Below are positions 35,705 to 45,360 of a stretch of 64,000 nucleotides of DNA, piece by piece (the stretch's first letter is position 1; every line of letters starts with the position of its first letter). The position numbers and the translations under genes are program-made. This DNA is from Natrinema longum (GTDB lineage Archaea; Halobacteriota; Halobacteria; Halobacteriales; Natrialbaceae), in contig NZ_CP071463.1 of the NCBI RefSeq assembly GCF_017352095.1, positions 2,852,001 to 2,916,000 of the forward strand. The letters run 5' to 3'. The notes below the pieces were generated by a model. That model was not told where the DNA came from and ran no database searches. It saw only the letters and a program-made list of their open reading frames with translations.

Positions 35705-37573
35705 ATGAAGAATACGCAGCGCATCGAGACTCCGATAGACGATCGAAACCCGACTGTGACGCGCCGAGGGTTGCTCGCAGCCGGTGGGCTTCTCGCCGTA
35801 AGCGGGCTAAGCGGGTGTCTCGATCGGGCTGCGGGCGCGGCGACGAACACCGGGGCCTCACCGGCCGCGTACTGGGACGGCGACGCCACACGCGCGACGT
35901 CGGGTACCGAGGCGATCCGCGCGTACGGGGCAGGTCAGACGGACGTCCGGTACGTGCCGGCCACGATTCGGGGCGGTGCCGGCTTCCTCTCCGGCGAGGT
36001 CGACCTCGAGGGCTGGAGCACCAGCGCCGCCACGAGCGCACAGGACTACAACTCCTCGCGGTCGAACAAACCGCGCAGCGAGTGGTGGGGCCAGTCCGAC
36101 GACAGCGACGACGCCAACGACGACAGCCACGCTACGGTACTCGAGGTCGAACGGGAGCTGTTAGGCCACGTCGATTCGGCGCTGGACGCCGTGAGCCGAC
36201 GATCGAAAGCCGATAGCAGGGAGGCACTCGACGCGTTCATCGACGCCACGACCACGTCGCTCAGGCCCGAACTCGACCGCTGTACCAGCGACGTCTGTTC
36301 GGCCGTCCGGGAGAGTTCCGACGGTCGAGTAAAGGGCGTTCGTGCCGCGATGGACGCCGTCGATGCCGAAGACTGGGACGAGGCAGACGGACTGCTCGAG
36401 GAGGTTCGGGGCGTCGTCGAGGGAGACATCACGCGGTTGGAGGATGCCCGTGCCAACGACACGCGAAGTAACGGATCGGCGGTCGGGACTCCGGACTGGA
36501 TCGACGACACGGACGACGACGGCGACGGCATTCCCGACGTCGTCGCGGCGCTGTACGACTACCTCGCCGACGACCCGACCATCGGCGAGCGGTTCACCGT
36601 CTGTCTCCCCGACGCCCGTCTGCCGGCCGACCGCGGCGCGCTGGCCGACGAACTCACGCCACGACGGGTGATCGAGTACTTTACCGGCGAGCCAAACGGC
36701 GAGCGATGCGAAGCGAACGGACGCGAGGGGGCTGCCAGAATCCACCGAGATATCGCGTGCCGTGACCTCCTGTCGGCAACGCTCGACGAACAGTCCTCCA
36801 AGGGCAGCCGGGGCGTCGCTGCGTTCACGACACGCGGTGGCGTCTGCGTCACGGGCGTCCTCCCGGACGCCGACGGTGCCGAAACGATGCTGTACGTCAC
36901 GGAGGACAGGACGACGCCGAAGCTGTACCAGGGCGTCGCGTACGCGCCCGACTCTCTCGATGAGTGGGGAGAGGAAACGGTGGCAGATGGCGTCGCCGTG
37001 ACGCCGACGCTGGTCTGTCCCGTGCTGGCGACGCCGGCGGATTGCCCGTGCCCGATGCCCGCGCTGTTCTACGTTCGGCGCTGTAAGCATGACGAGCAGT
37101 ACCTATTCACCGGCGGGTGGCTGATCGACGACGGCGCACTCTACGAGAACACCATGACCCTCCTGGCCAGCGAGGGCCCGACGGAGGTCGTCGCCGTTTC
37201 CGCGGCCGACGTCGACGGCGACGGCTACGGCGACCTCGTCACCGGCCGCCTCTCGCGTCCCCGCAGTCGCTACGGAACGACGATGCTCAGCGGTGGGCAC
37301 GACCGGGACGCCGACTACCTGCCGGCGGCACTCCGGACCGAGGACGGAGCAGACGGGCTGAACGCGTTGCGAGAAGGCAACGACCGGGTCGTTCGCAAAA
37401 AGCCGGGCCGAACACGCGGAGAGCAGGCGGGTGATGACGCTACCGATGACGGCGACGCAGCCGAGATGCTCGTGATGGCGCTGGATGCGCCAGTCGTCCA
37501 TCTCGCGGCTGCCGAGGCCTCGAACGACGTGAAGTTCAAGGCCGGCGCCGAGCTTTCGAAATCGGTCAACTGA
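35705..37573 (+). CDS. Tat lipoprotein with FG-GAP/VCBS-like motif, unknown
   Basis: 622 residues. The signal has TRRGLLAAGGLL and a lipobox LSGC, so it should be exported folded by Tat and lipid-anchored. Residues 75-250 are helical and Asp/Ser-rich. A DDTDDDGDGIPDVV motif (about 263) resembles a calcium-binding thrombospondin type 3 loop. A later VDGDGYGDLVTG motif (about 507) resembles an FG-GAP/VCBS calcium loop. Cys pairs occur in between (RCTSDVC, CPVLATPADCPCP). The ATG at 35705 is used; TTTAATA about 33 bases upstream is a possible TATA box. The function is unknown. Confidence 0.65.
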   Translation: MKNTQRIETPIDDRNPTVTRRGLLAAGGLLAVSGLSGCLDRAAGAATNTGASPAAYWDGDATRATSGTEAIRAYGAGQTDVRYVPATIRGGAGFLSGEVDLEGWSTSAATSAQDYNSSRSNKPRSEWWGQSDDSDDANDDSHATVLEVERELLGHVDSALDAVSRRSKADSREALDAFIDATTTSLRPELDRCTSDVCSAVRESSDGRVKGVRAAMDAVDAEDWDEADGLLEEVRGVVEGDITRLEDARANDTRSNGSAVGTPDWIDDTDDDGDGIPDVVAALYDYLADDPTIGERFTVCLPDARLPADRGALADELTPRRVIEYFTGEPNGERCEANGREGAARIHRDIACRDLLSATLDEQSSKGSRGVAAFTTRGGVCVTGVLPDADGAETMLYVTEDRTTPKLYQGVAYAPDSLDEWGEETVADGVAVTPTLVCPVLATPADCPCPMPALFYVRRCKHDEQYLFTGGWLIDDGALYENTMTLLASEGPTEVVAVSAADVDGDGYGDLVTGRLSRPRSRYGTTMLSGGHDRDADYLPAALRTEDGADGLNALREGNDRVVRKKPGRTRGEQAGDDATDDGDAAEMLVMALDAPVVHLAAAEASNDVKFKAGAELSKSVN

Positions 37574-37837
37574 GCGGTCCTTTCCCGAGTTGGACGCCCG
37601 GCCGAACGAACTGACCGAGCGAGTACGTCACGCGTTCCGGTCACACGCAATCTACGACACGCGACGTGGAGAGCCCGAGCGGACCGACCTTCCGTGTGAC
37701 TCACGTCAGGGAGGAATCAGAACCGTTGACGTACTGACTGCGGTCGCCAGTCGACTGTGACGGGAATCGGGACTGGCTTGCAACGACCCAGCGAGATCGG
37801 TACGCGGGAGATCGGTGTGTGACGCCTTCGAGAGACG

Positions 37838-40375
37838 CTACTTCCGTCCGGTCAAGGCGCGAGCCGATTCCCGCCACTGCAGGTCACCGATCGTCCCGAA
37901 CCGCCGCTCGAGGCGGTCCCAGACGACGATCGTCGACGGAAGCAGGAGGATCGACGTGAGGTAGGCATAGAAGACTCCAAGCGCGAGCAGGAGCCCGAAC
38001 TCCATGATCAGCGGGATCAAGGCTAGGTACAACACGCCGAGCCCGCAGACGGTCGTGAGCATACTGCCGGTCAGGGCACCGCCGGTTCCACGAACCGTAA
38101 CCGCGAGCGCATCGTGAACGTCGGCTCCCCGCTCGTACTCGTCGACGAACCGATGCATGAAGTGGACGGTGTAGTCGACGCCGAGCCCGATCGAGACCGA
38201 CAGAATGGGGGCATTGAACGGGGAGAGCGGAACGTCGAAGAGCCGCATCGACCCCGCCAGCATCGCGACGGTCACGAGGACCGGGACGAGGTTGATCACG
38301 CCGTAGATCATCCGTCCCTCGAGCCACCAGTAGGACAGCATCAGGAAGACGGCGGTGAGGATGAACGCGACGATCAGACTCCTGATCGCCGAGTCGCTGA
38401 TGCGGTCGATGAGGGCCTGGTTGACCACCAGACTGCCCGTCGCCGTCGCGTCCATCTTCATGTCGTCCGCGACCGCTTCGGCGGCGTTCGTCGCCTCCGT
38501 CTGGTCCGCGTCGACGTCTACCTGATACACGATTCGGGTCGCGCTTCGGTCGCTCGTGACGTACTGCCGAGCCGCGTCTTCCTCGAGCAGTTCGTCGTAG
38601 ACCCGGTCGACGTCCCGGTCCGGAAGTCCGTCATCGTTCGAATCGCTCCGCCGGACCGTTGCCGCGAACTCGGGATCGGTCTCCTTGCGTTGCTCCATCG
38701 CGCTGATCATGCTATCGGCTTCCGCGCGGCGGTCGGTTTCTTTGAACGCGTCGGGGGGATCCCTGATCGCACGGTCGACGTCCCGAAACGCGGTGTCCGA
38801 TCTGACGTCCGGATCCTCGACGTAGACGGTGACCGACCCCACGAATCCCTGATCGAAATCCTCCTCGAGGTAGTCGAGGACGGCCATGAACGTGTAATCG
38901 CTGGGTGCGAACGGCTCGGGAAGCCGTTCGTACTGGGCGATCCGGTCCTCGTCCGGGAAGAACGCCTCCTGTGAGAACTCCGTATCCACGCCCGTCCCGT
39001 AGGCTGCCGCTGCCCCACCGAAGACGAGCGCGCTCACGAGCACGACGGCGGGCGCGATCCGTGCGAGCTTCGCTCCCACGGGAAGGACGTACCCGAGAAC
39101 CGAGTCCTCGTTTCCGAGCGGTGCAGATCCGAAGTTCGGGATTCGCGTTCCCTCCCGAAGTCGATCCAGCCCGACCTTCCCGGCCGGCAGGAAGACCCCG
39201 AAGATGAGGAACGTGAAGATGATACCGACGGCGGCGACGATACCGAAGTCACGCAGCTGGGAGAGCGAACTCGTCAGGTTCGCGGCGAATCCGATGACGG
39301 TCGTGATCGTGACGATCAGGAACGCACCGGAAAGCTGGCGCGTCGTGATGCCCATCGCGTCGCCGATCGCCGCTCCCGTCGCTCGTTCCTCGCGATACCG
39401 GTTGATGATGTGTATGCCGAAGTCGATTCCGACGGCGAGCAACAGCGGAAACACCGTGACGAGCGAATCCGAGAACGGGATCCCCGCATACCCCATGAAC
39501 CCGAACGTCCAGACCAGCGTCATCACCAGCGCCAGCAACCCAAGCGAGAGGTCGATCGGGTCGCGATAGGCGACGAGCAGGAAGAACATGATCAAGACGA
39601 GCGCCGCCGGGAACACGACGATCGCGGTGTCTCCGAGCAACTGCACCGTCTCTTCCTGGATGAGCGCGTTGCCGAAGACCTCGACGTTCTCGCCCGTCTC
39701 GTAGCCATCGATCTCGCCGGCCAGTTCGGCCGTTCGCGTCTGTAGTGCGGCCTTGTCGGTATCGTCCGCGTTCGGCGGCGTATCGTAGGTGACGGCGATC
39801 TGAGCGACGTCCGCCTGTGCCGACTCACGAGTAAAGTCCGTGCTTACCGGCAGCCCCATACTCTCGTCGGCATCTGCGATCGCCGCCTCCAGTTCTCCTT
39901 GGGAGGCCCGCTCGATGGCGCGTCGTTGCGTTTCGGCCGTGTCGGCCTCCGGATCGAGTTGCTGTGCGACGAGCGAGGCCGGACTCGTCGAGGAGACGAC
40001 CCGGAGCCCGTCTTCGTTTTCCGCACGCTCCTGAAACTCGAGCATCCGAAGGAGACTCGGCTTCGAGAGGGTGTTGTGCTCGTCAGTGATAAACAGGTTC
40101 GCGGTCGATCCGCCGTCGTCACGATCCCCGCGTTCGAAGTCGTCCTGCATGTCCTCGAGGGCTTCCTGTTCCTCTAGACCCTCGGTGAACTGGTCGGTTC
40201 CGGCCTCTTGCTCGCCACCGCCACCGATGCCACCGATGAACAGGCCGGTCACCACGACGAACGCGAGGACGATCCGCCAGGGGTGGTCGGTGATCAACGC
40301 GTTGACTCGATCGGCGAGATCGAGATCGTCCCCGCTCGAACCGCTACCTTCAGGGCGTTTCTCGAGGTCCCTCAT
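37838..40375 (-). CDS. RND/MMPL-family exporter
   Basis: 845 residues. Two halves each have one helix, a large extracellular domain, and a five-helix block, as in the MMPL/HAE3 branch of RND transporters. Seen motifs include VFPLLLAVGIDFGIHIINRY and VSIGLGVDYTVHFMHRF, the paired G-x-D proton-relay segments of TM4 and TM10. The extracellular loops are Asp/Glu-rich. It follows the COG1361-type gene by three bases on the same strand, so the two are an operon, probably controlled by the divergent TetR regulator. The cargo is unknown (lipid, drug or isoprenoid). Confidence 0.9.
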   Translation of the reverse strand: MRDLEKRPEGSGSSGDDLDLADRVNALITDHPWRIVLAFVVVTGLFIGGIGGGGEQEAGTDQFTEGLEEQEALEDMQDDFERGDRDDGGSTANLFITDEHNTLSKPSLLRMLEFQERAENEDGLRVVSSTSPASLVAQQLDPEADTAETQRRAIERASQGELEAAIADADESMGLPVSTDFTRESAQADVAQIAVTYDTPPNADDTDKAALQTRTAELAGEIDGYETGENVEVFGNALIQEETVQLLGDTAIVVFPAALVLIMFFLLVAYRDPIDLSLGLLALVMTLVWTFGFMGYAGIPFSDSLVTVFPLLLAVGIDFGIHIINRYREERATGAAIGDAMGITTRQLSGAFLIVTITTVIGFAANLTSSLSQLRDFGIVAAVGIIFTFLIFGVFLPAGKVGLDRLREGTRIPNFGSAPLGNEDSVLGYVLPVGAKLARIAPAVVLVSALVFGGAAAAYGTGVDTEFSQEAFFPDEDRIAQYERLPEPFAPSDYTFMAVLDYLEEDFDQGFVGSVTVYVEDPDVRSDTAFRDVDRAIRDPPDAFKETDRRAEADSMISAMEQRKETDPEFAATVRRSDSNDDGLPDRDVDRVYDELLEEDAARQYVTSDRSATRIVYQVDVDADQTEATNAAEAVADDMKMDATATGSLVVNQALIDRISDSAIRSLIVAFILTAVFLMLSYWWLEGRMIYGVINLVPVLVTVAMLAGSMRLFDVPLSPFNAPILSVSIGLGVDYTVHFMHRFVDEYERGADVHDALAVTVRGTGGALTGSMLTTVCGLGVLYLALIPLIMEFGLLLALGVFYAYLTSILLLPSTIVVWDRLERRFGTIGDLQWRESARALTGRK

Positions 40376-40378
40376 CCG

Positions 40379-42001
40379 TTAGCTCCGTCGCAACCAGAGG
40401 CCGACGCCGAGTCCGGTGACGGCGAGTGCACCCAGGATTCCGACGATGGTCGACGGGAACCCGCCCCCGTCGTCCTCCCCGGGCTCGACCTCGATGGGAT
40501 GCTGGTAGACGTCCGAGAGGACCGTCTCCCCGCGCTCGGTGTCGTACTCGAAGTCGAGTTCGACGGGGTGGGTCTCGACGCGTGCACCGTCCCCTGCCGA
40601 GACTTCGAACGGAAGCTCCGCCGACTCGCCGGGCTCGAGTTCGTCGACGAACGCCTCGTCGTCGGGGGCGTCGAGATCACCCTCGGTGTAGAGTCTGGCG
40701 TCGATGTTCGACAGCGTCTCCGCGCGCTCGTTCGTGATCTCGAGCACGAGATCGCTGGTTTCGCCTTGACGGACGGAGACGCCGTCGTCGCTGATCGAGA
40801 ACTCGTCGGTGCGCTCGTCGACGACGACTCGCTCGGAGATCGGACCGTCTTGGAGCGTCGTATCGCCGCTCCCGGTGTATTCGACGGTAAACCGAAGCTG
40901 TCGTGCACCTGCATCGGCGTCTCCGCTGACGTCGGTCGGATACCGGAACGTCGCGGCTTCACCCGATTTCAGTTCGGGCAGCGCGTAGCGGGTATCCTCG
41001 ACGAACAGCGAATCGCTCATCGGCTCGACGATCAGCACTGCGTCGTCGACGGGTCGTGGCCCGTCGTTGACGACTTCGCCGGTCACCTCTCCCTCGTAGC
41101 CGACCGAGAGGGTGTCCTCGAGCGTTCGAATCGAGAACGACTGCTCGTCCGCGGGCGTAAACGTCGATCGCGTGGGGGTCGACATCCGTTCGATTCCCGA
41201 CCCGTCTTCGTACGTGAACGTCGCCTCGATCGACTTGGCCGTCTCACTCGTCGAGTCGGCGATCGCCGCCTCGACCGTCGTCGTCGTCGACTCGTTGGGT
41301 GCGAGATCGCCGATGGCGTTCTCGCTCGCCCCGCCATCGATCGTGACGCCACCGGACCCGGTCACGGAGACGCGGGTTTCGTTCGCGGGTTCCGTTCCCG
41401 TGTTTTCGATCTCGAGCGTCATATCGCCGTTTTCGCCGGGCGCGACGTCGGTCTCGACGTTCGAGATCGAAAACCGCGGTTCGTCGGGAACGACGATGTC
41501 TAGCTCGAGCGTTTCCGTCGTCGTGAATCGCTGTTGGGACTCCGACACGCGGTTCGTGTAGGCGTACCTGACTTTAACGTCGACTTCGTATTTGCCGGGC
41601 TCGACATCCTCGGGAACCTCGAGTTCGAGCGGCGCAGTCGCGATCGTCCCGTCCTGGATCGGACCGACGGCGACCTCGCCGGAGCCGGATTCGAAGGGAC
41701 CGGCGTCCTCAATCTCGGCGGTGACGCCGCGGGCCGTCAGGACCCGATCGGCCTGTGAGCCGGTTTTGAGGTCTCCGTCGTTTTTGATTTGGACGTCGAG
41801 GGTAGTCTCGGTACCCGGCGTCACTTCGGGGTTCGAGTTGACGACCTCGAGTTCCGGTTCACCGCGGGTCAAATCGTTGCCGGACTGCTGTGGTGCCTGT
41901 TGTGCCAGCGTTGCGGTCGCGCCAAGCGGGGCGAGGAATCCGACGACGGTGATCGCAGCGAGGGCCAGGGCGAGACGCCGACGGCGGCTCACGGGAACCA
42001 C
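40379..42001 (-). CDS. Secreted COG1361-type S-layer-like protein, membrane anchored
   Basis: 540 residues. A signal peptide (LALALAAITVVGFLAPLGAT) is followed by about four Ig-like/NEW3-type domains of roughly 100 residues with E-N-T-G or N-D-G turns (TPGTETTLDVQIKNDG, APGENGDMTLEIENTG, EVVNDGPRPVDDA). A C-terminal anchor helix (IVGILGALAVTGLGVGLW) ends in RRS. It is probably an extracellular companion of the exporter encoded three bases downstream. The start is GTG at 42001; GTG at 41992 is also possible. Confidence 0.85.
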   Translation of the reverse strand: MVPVSRRRRLALALAAITVVGFLAPLGATATLAQQAPQQSGNDLTRGEPELEVVNSNPEVTPGTETTLDVQIKNDGDLKTGSQADRVLTARGVTAEIEDAGPFESGSGEVAVGPIQDGTIATAPLELEVPEDVEPGKYEVDVKVRYAYTNRVSESQQRFTTTETLELDIVVPDEPRFSISNVETDVAPGENGDMTLEIENTGTEPANETRVSVTGSGGVTIDGGASENAIGDLAPNESTTTTVEAAIADSTSETAKSIEATFTYEDGSGIERMSTPTRSTFTPADEQSFSIRTLEDTLSVGYEGEVTGEVVNDGPRPVDDAVLIVEPMSDSLFVEDTRYALPELKSGEAATFRYPTDVSGDADAGARQLRFTVEYTGSGDTTLQDGPISERVVVDERTDEFSISDDGVSVRQGETSDLVLEITNERAETLSNIDARLYTEGDLDAPDDEAFVDELEPGESAELPFEVSAGDGARVETHPVELDFEYDTERGETVLSDVYQHPIEVEPGEDDGGGFPSTIVGILGALAVTGLGVGLWLRRS

Positions 42002-42110
42002 CTAGTGGGTGTTTCGCGAGCGGGTGACGCGTCGCGCGGCGACGTCGTCGCCCCCGATACATGTTCGGCGGTGTTACTTTCGCTCATTGTCAGATGTCCG
42101 GGAGGGGCGG

Positions 42111-42142
42111 GCTATAACTCTTTTGAATGAACGTTCAATCAA
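42111..42142. promoter_or_regulatory. TetR operator and shared TATA region
   Basis: TTGAATGAAC (42123-42132) and GTTCAATCAA (42133-42142) form a 20-base palindrome with one mismatch. A GCTATAAC box at 42111-42118 lies beside it. The site is placed to block both the leftward exporter operon and the tetR gene. Confidence 0.65.
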
Positions 42143-42260
42143 ACCGGTTATGGTGTCCGACGCTGTGCTGTCACTAGATGCAACCCTTCGATCGGGTCGC
42201 GGCGTCGAGACTCGCCCGGGGACGGGCGGGCGGACCGGCGCGGTTCAGAGGTGGCCCACC

Positions 42261-42884
42261 GTGACGATCGACGTGTTCGACGACCCGGCGGATACCCGCG
42301 AAGAGATCCTGGCAGCGACCTATCACAGCCTCAGGGACCACGGTTACGCCGGGCTGACGATACAGACGATCGGCGAGAAACTCGACCGGAGCCCGTCGCT
42401 GATCTACCACCACTACGAGGACAAGGACGCGCTGGTACTCGCGTGCCTAGAATACCTCCTCGAGTACTTCCAGGACGAACTCGGGCAGGGCAGCGTCGAC
42501 GAGCCGCGGGCGCGACTCGAGGAACTCCTCGAGTGGTGGTTCGCGATGGACCAAGAGGAGGAGTGGGGCGCGTTCGTAACGACGATTCTCGAACTCCGAA
42601 GCCAGGCGGTCCACGACCCGGCCTATCGGGAGCACTTCACCCGGAGCGATCGGCTGTTCAGCGAGTCGATCACGGCGGTGCTCCAGGCGGGTATCGACGA
42701 CGGGGCCTTCCGCGAGTGCGATCCCGAGGCCGTCGCCGAGACGCTCCAGACGACGGTTCTCGGGACGGTGTTGCGCCGCTCGAGTACGGAGGGCGACGAC
42801 TGGCTCGGAGGGGTTCACGACGAACTAAACAATTATCTTCGGACGCGCGTGTACGCGACCGAAAACGATTCTGTCAGAGAGTAA
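42261..42884 (+). CDS. TetR-family regulator
   Basis: 207 residues from the GTG at 42261. The N-terminal HTH is DTREEILAATYHSLRDHGYA followed by GLTIQTIGEKLDRSPSLIYH and HYEDKDALV. The C-terminal ligand-binding domain is helical and Glu-rich. It is divergent from the COG1361/RND operon, and a palindromic operator lies between, so local control of the exporter is likely. An ATG at 42150 would add 37 Gly/Arg-rich residues; it is close to the predicted transcription start and cannot be ruled out. Confidence 0.85.
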   Translation: MTIDVFDDPADTREEILAATYHSLRDHGYAGLTIQTIGEKLDRSPSLIYHHYEDKDALVLACLEYLLEYFQDELGQGSVDEPRARLEELLEWWFAMDQEEEWGAFVTTILELRSQAVHDPAYREHFTRSDRLFSESITAVLQAGIDDGAFRECDPEAVAETLQTTVLGTVLRRSSTEGDDWLGGVHDELNNYLRTRVYATENDSVRE

Positions 42885-43029
42885 TCGACTCGTCCGGATT
42901 TCGACGCGCTAGCGTTCGCTAACTCACACGAGGGGCGACGAGCCTACGGTTGAGAGGAAAATGGAATTCACGGATTGATGACTATCAGTATATACTATAC
43001 GTCGCTCGTGAACTGTCGGCACGAGAGAG

Positions 43030-44409
43030 ATGAGTACGGAACGGACGCGAACCACGAGCGGACTCGACCGGCGGTCGTATCTGAAACTGGCAGGGATAGC
43101 GGTTCCAGCTGCCATCTCGCCGATGTCTGTAGCAGGCGCGTCGGACGACGGGGCGTACGAAGTCATCGATGCTCGCGGTCAGACGATATGGATCGACGAC
43201 GGCGAGACGTTCGCGAACAAACTGATCGATTACACGACCGGTGAAGGCTGTACGATCGACGCCAGGGACTCGACCAACTGGACGATCAGAAACATCGGAT
43301 TCAGAGGGCGAAAGCGCGCTTCCAGAACCGTGTTCGGTCTCTCCGATACCGGCAACGGAACGAGCACCGTCGAAAACGTCTATCTCGGCGACGGATCGGA
43401 CGCTGTCGGTGACTCACCGCACGGCCCCGGGGGCATCTTCGTCGGCCCGGAGCACAACGGAACCATCGAGTTCAGGAACGTCAACGTCCAGGAGTTCCCC
43501 AACAACGGCATCTACGCCTCCGCCCCGGCGACGGACGGCGACGGATCGATTCACATCGACGGCTGTTACGCGGCGAACTGTGGAATCTCCCACTATCGCG
43601 TCGGCGGCGACGACGATATCATCACCAACTCGAGCGTCGAACTCACCGAACGCGGGTACGACGGCCGCGGCGTCTGGGCGTGGGCACCCGGACCGGTATC
43701 CGTAGCCGACTGCGAGTTCGCGATGAACGGTCGCCACTACTCGTTCGTTGTCGGCGCGAACGACGACGCGAGTCACCTTCGAATCTCGGACACCGAGTGG
43801 GATGACGAATTTCACGGCGGGTGGGATATCCGCTCGGGAGGGGCGATCACGTTCAGTGAGTACAGCGGTAATAATCCACATGCAGCCGTTCCTGACGGGT
43901 GCCCGGCGTCGATCGCTGACGCCTTTCCGACTGCTGTCGGCGATATCTTTATGGACGATCAAGAGTCGACTGGCGAGTCAGTTACCGTCGGAGTAGCGTT
44001 TTATAATGCGGCCGACACCGTGATCACCATCGAAACCGAATCCGGCGACGTGGTTGGCCACAGTGACGTGGTCCCAGCCGGCGACACAGTCGAAGACCTG
44101 TCGGTATCGCTCGAGTCGCCACTCGAGGAGAGCCAAGCAGTAACAGGGCGTCTACAGTACGCTCGCGGGGAGGATCAGTTCGGTGCTACTGTCGACGTTG
44201 ACGGCGAATCCGTCACCGATACCGCCGACGTGACGATAACTAACGAGGACAGCGATACGGCCGATATCAGACAGTACGACACGAACGATAGTGGCCGGAT
44301 CGAATTCACCGAGGCCCTCCGGGCAGTAGCGGAGTACAATACCAACCGGATCGATTTTCAGGGAGTACTAGCCGTTATTGACGCCTACAACACAGGGAAA
44401 ACCGTTTGA
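43030..44409 (+). CDS. Secreted beta-helix protein with dockerin-like module
   Basis: 459 residues. Tat-type signal (DRRSYLKLAGIAVPAAISPM). Residues about 40-300 look like a right-handed parallel beta-helix of the pectate-lyase type (IRNIGFRG, VENVYLG, IEFRNVNVQEF, IHIDGCYAANC). A short beta domain follows (about 310-400). The last 50 residues are a dockerin-like module with one EF-hand loop (D-T-N-D-S-G-R-I-E-F-T-E) and a second half ending VLAVIDAYNTG. It may bind or cut a polysaccharide at the cell surface; no catalytic site could be verified. The next surface gene ends in the same type of module. Confidence 0.75.
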   Translation: MSTERTRTTSGLDRRSYLKLAGIAVPAAISPMSVAGASDDGAYEVIDARGQTIWIDDGETFANKLIDYTTGEGCTIDARDSTNWTIRNIGFRGRKRASRTVFGLSDTGNGTSTVENVYLGDGSDAVGDSPHGPGGIFVGPEHNGTIEFRNVNVQEFPNNGIYASAPATDGDGSIHIDGCYAANCGISHYRVGGDDDIITNSSVELTERGYDGRGVWAWAPGPVSVADCEFAMNGRHYSFVVGANDDASHLRISDTEWDDEFHGGWDIRSGGAITFSEYSGNNPHAAVPDGCPASIADAFPTAVGDIFMDDQESTGESVTVGVAFYNAADTVITIETESGDVVGHSDVVPAGDTVEDLSVSLESPLEESQAVTGRLQYARGEDQFGATVDVDGESVTDTADVTITNEDSDTADIRQYDTNDSGRIEFTEALRAVAEYNTNRIDFQGVLAVIDAYNTGKTV

Positions 44410-45360
44410 GCAGCGTCTCGATCGAAATCGAGCGCTTCAAACGGACTGTACTGGTCCGCTCAAACAGTAATCAGATCCGTATCTCTTCGACGATAGACTG
44501 AACGTCGACACTTCTCCAGGAACGACGACCGATTCGACCGCCGTTTTCGTCCAGCGATACCGAGACCGAGTAGCATTTCCCTTCGGTTACGTTATCGTTG
44601 TAACCTATGATAGTCATGGTAAGGCATAAGACAAGTTGATAAGCGGCGAGTCGATAGCTTCCGGTGGCGGGGACGGATGGGATCTCACCCTGCTCACCCA
44701 CACTCGATCGATCCCGCCCTGTGGGTAGGGGTACCAGGGTGTGTATCACCAACCATCCGACTTTCGGTGCAGCCAACCGTCGTTTCTTGTCATCGGAGTA
44801 ATTGTGTCTCCGCGGCACAATTACTGCTTCCTGAACTCCGCGTTCTTACGTATGGTACGTGGGTGCACGACACTCGCCTGGAGGGATCTCCGCTCGAGCG
44901 GTGGGGATCGCGGTCGTAATACCGTCTTACCGTACTCTACTAACTCTTTTTCAGTAGTCATAATGGTGATACCGACAGTCTCGATAATTACACAATCCGG
45001 AACAGACCTCTAAATAAGTATTTCCTACCGAATTCGTGACATAGGTCTGGTCCGGGTATCGATTTCGGCCAAGTAGCGGGTTGAACGGTTTGATACGGGT
45101 ATAATCGGAGATATTATCCGTGGCATAATAAGAGACACACGACTGTTCCTGTATGTCATAGAGTATACTCATCTGTCGTGACGTACAACAAAGTATTTAA
45201 GACACGCCTATGAAATATCGTCCGTACCCCTACCCATGGTCATGCAAGCTAGTAGGATCGGACGGCGTCTTTCGGACCGCACTCAACGTTCGATTACCCG
45301 GACTCACGATCGGAACGCAAGCGTGGCCACTCAGGAGAAGCAACCCAACTAACATAACAT
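44410..45360. other. AT-richer spacer before surface glycoprotein gene
   Basis: This 950-base spacer has visibly lower GC than its flanks. Apart from the small ORF at 44471-44617 no gene is seen. A TATTTAAG box at about 45193-45200 probably serves the glycoprotein gene, giving a 5' leader of about 138 nt. Confidence 0.4.
44471..44617 (-). CDS. Possible 48-residue protein
   Basis: Starts at the ATG at 44617 and reads TIIGYNDNVTEGKCYSVSV, then SLDENGGRIGRRSW and a final helix VQSIVEEIRI. The composition is coding-like and a TTATCA box lies about 24 bases upstream on the minus strand. I do not recognise a family. A longer open frame upstream is not used. Confidence 0.35.
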   Translation of the reverse strand: MTIIGYNDNVTEGKCYSVSVSLDENGGRIGRRSWRSVDVQSIVEEIRI

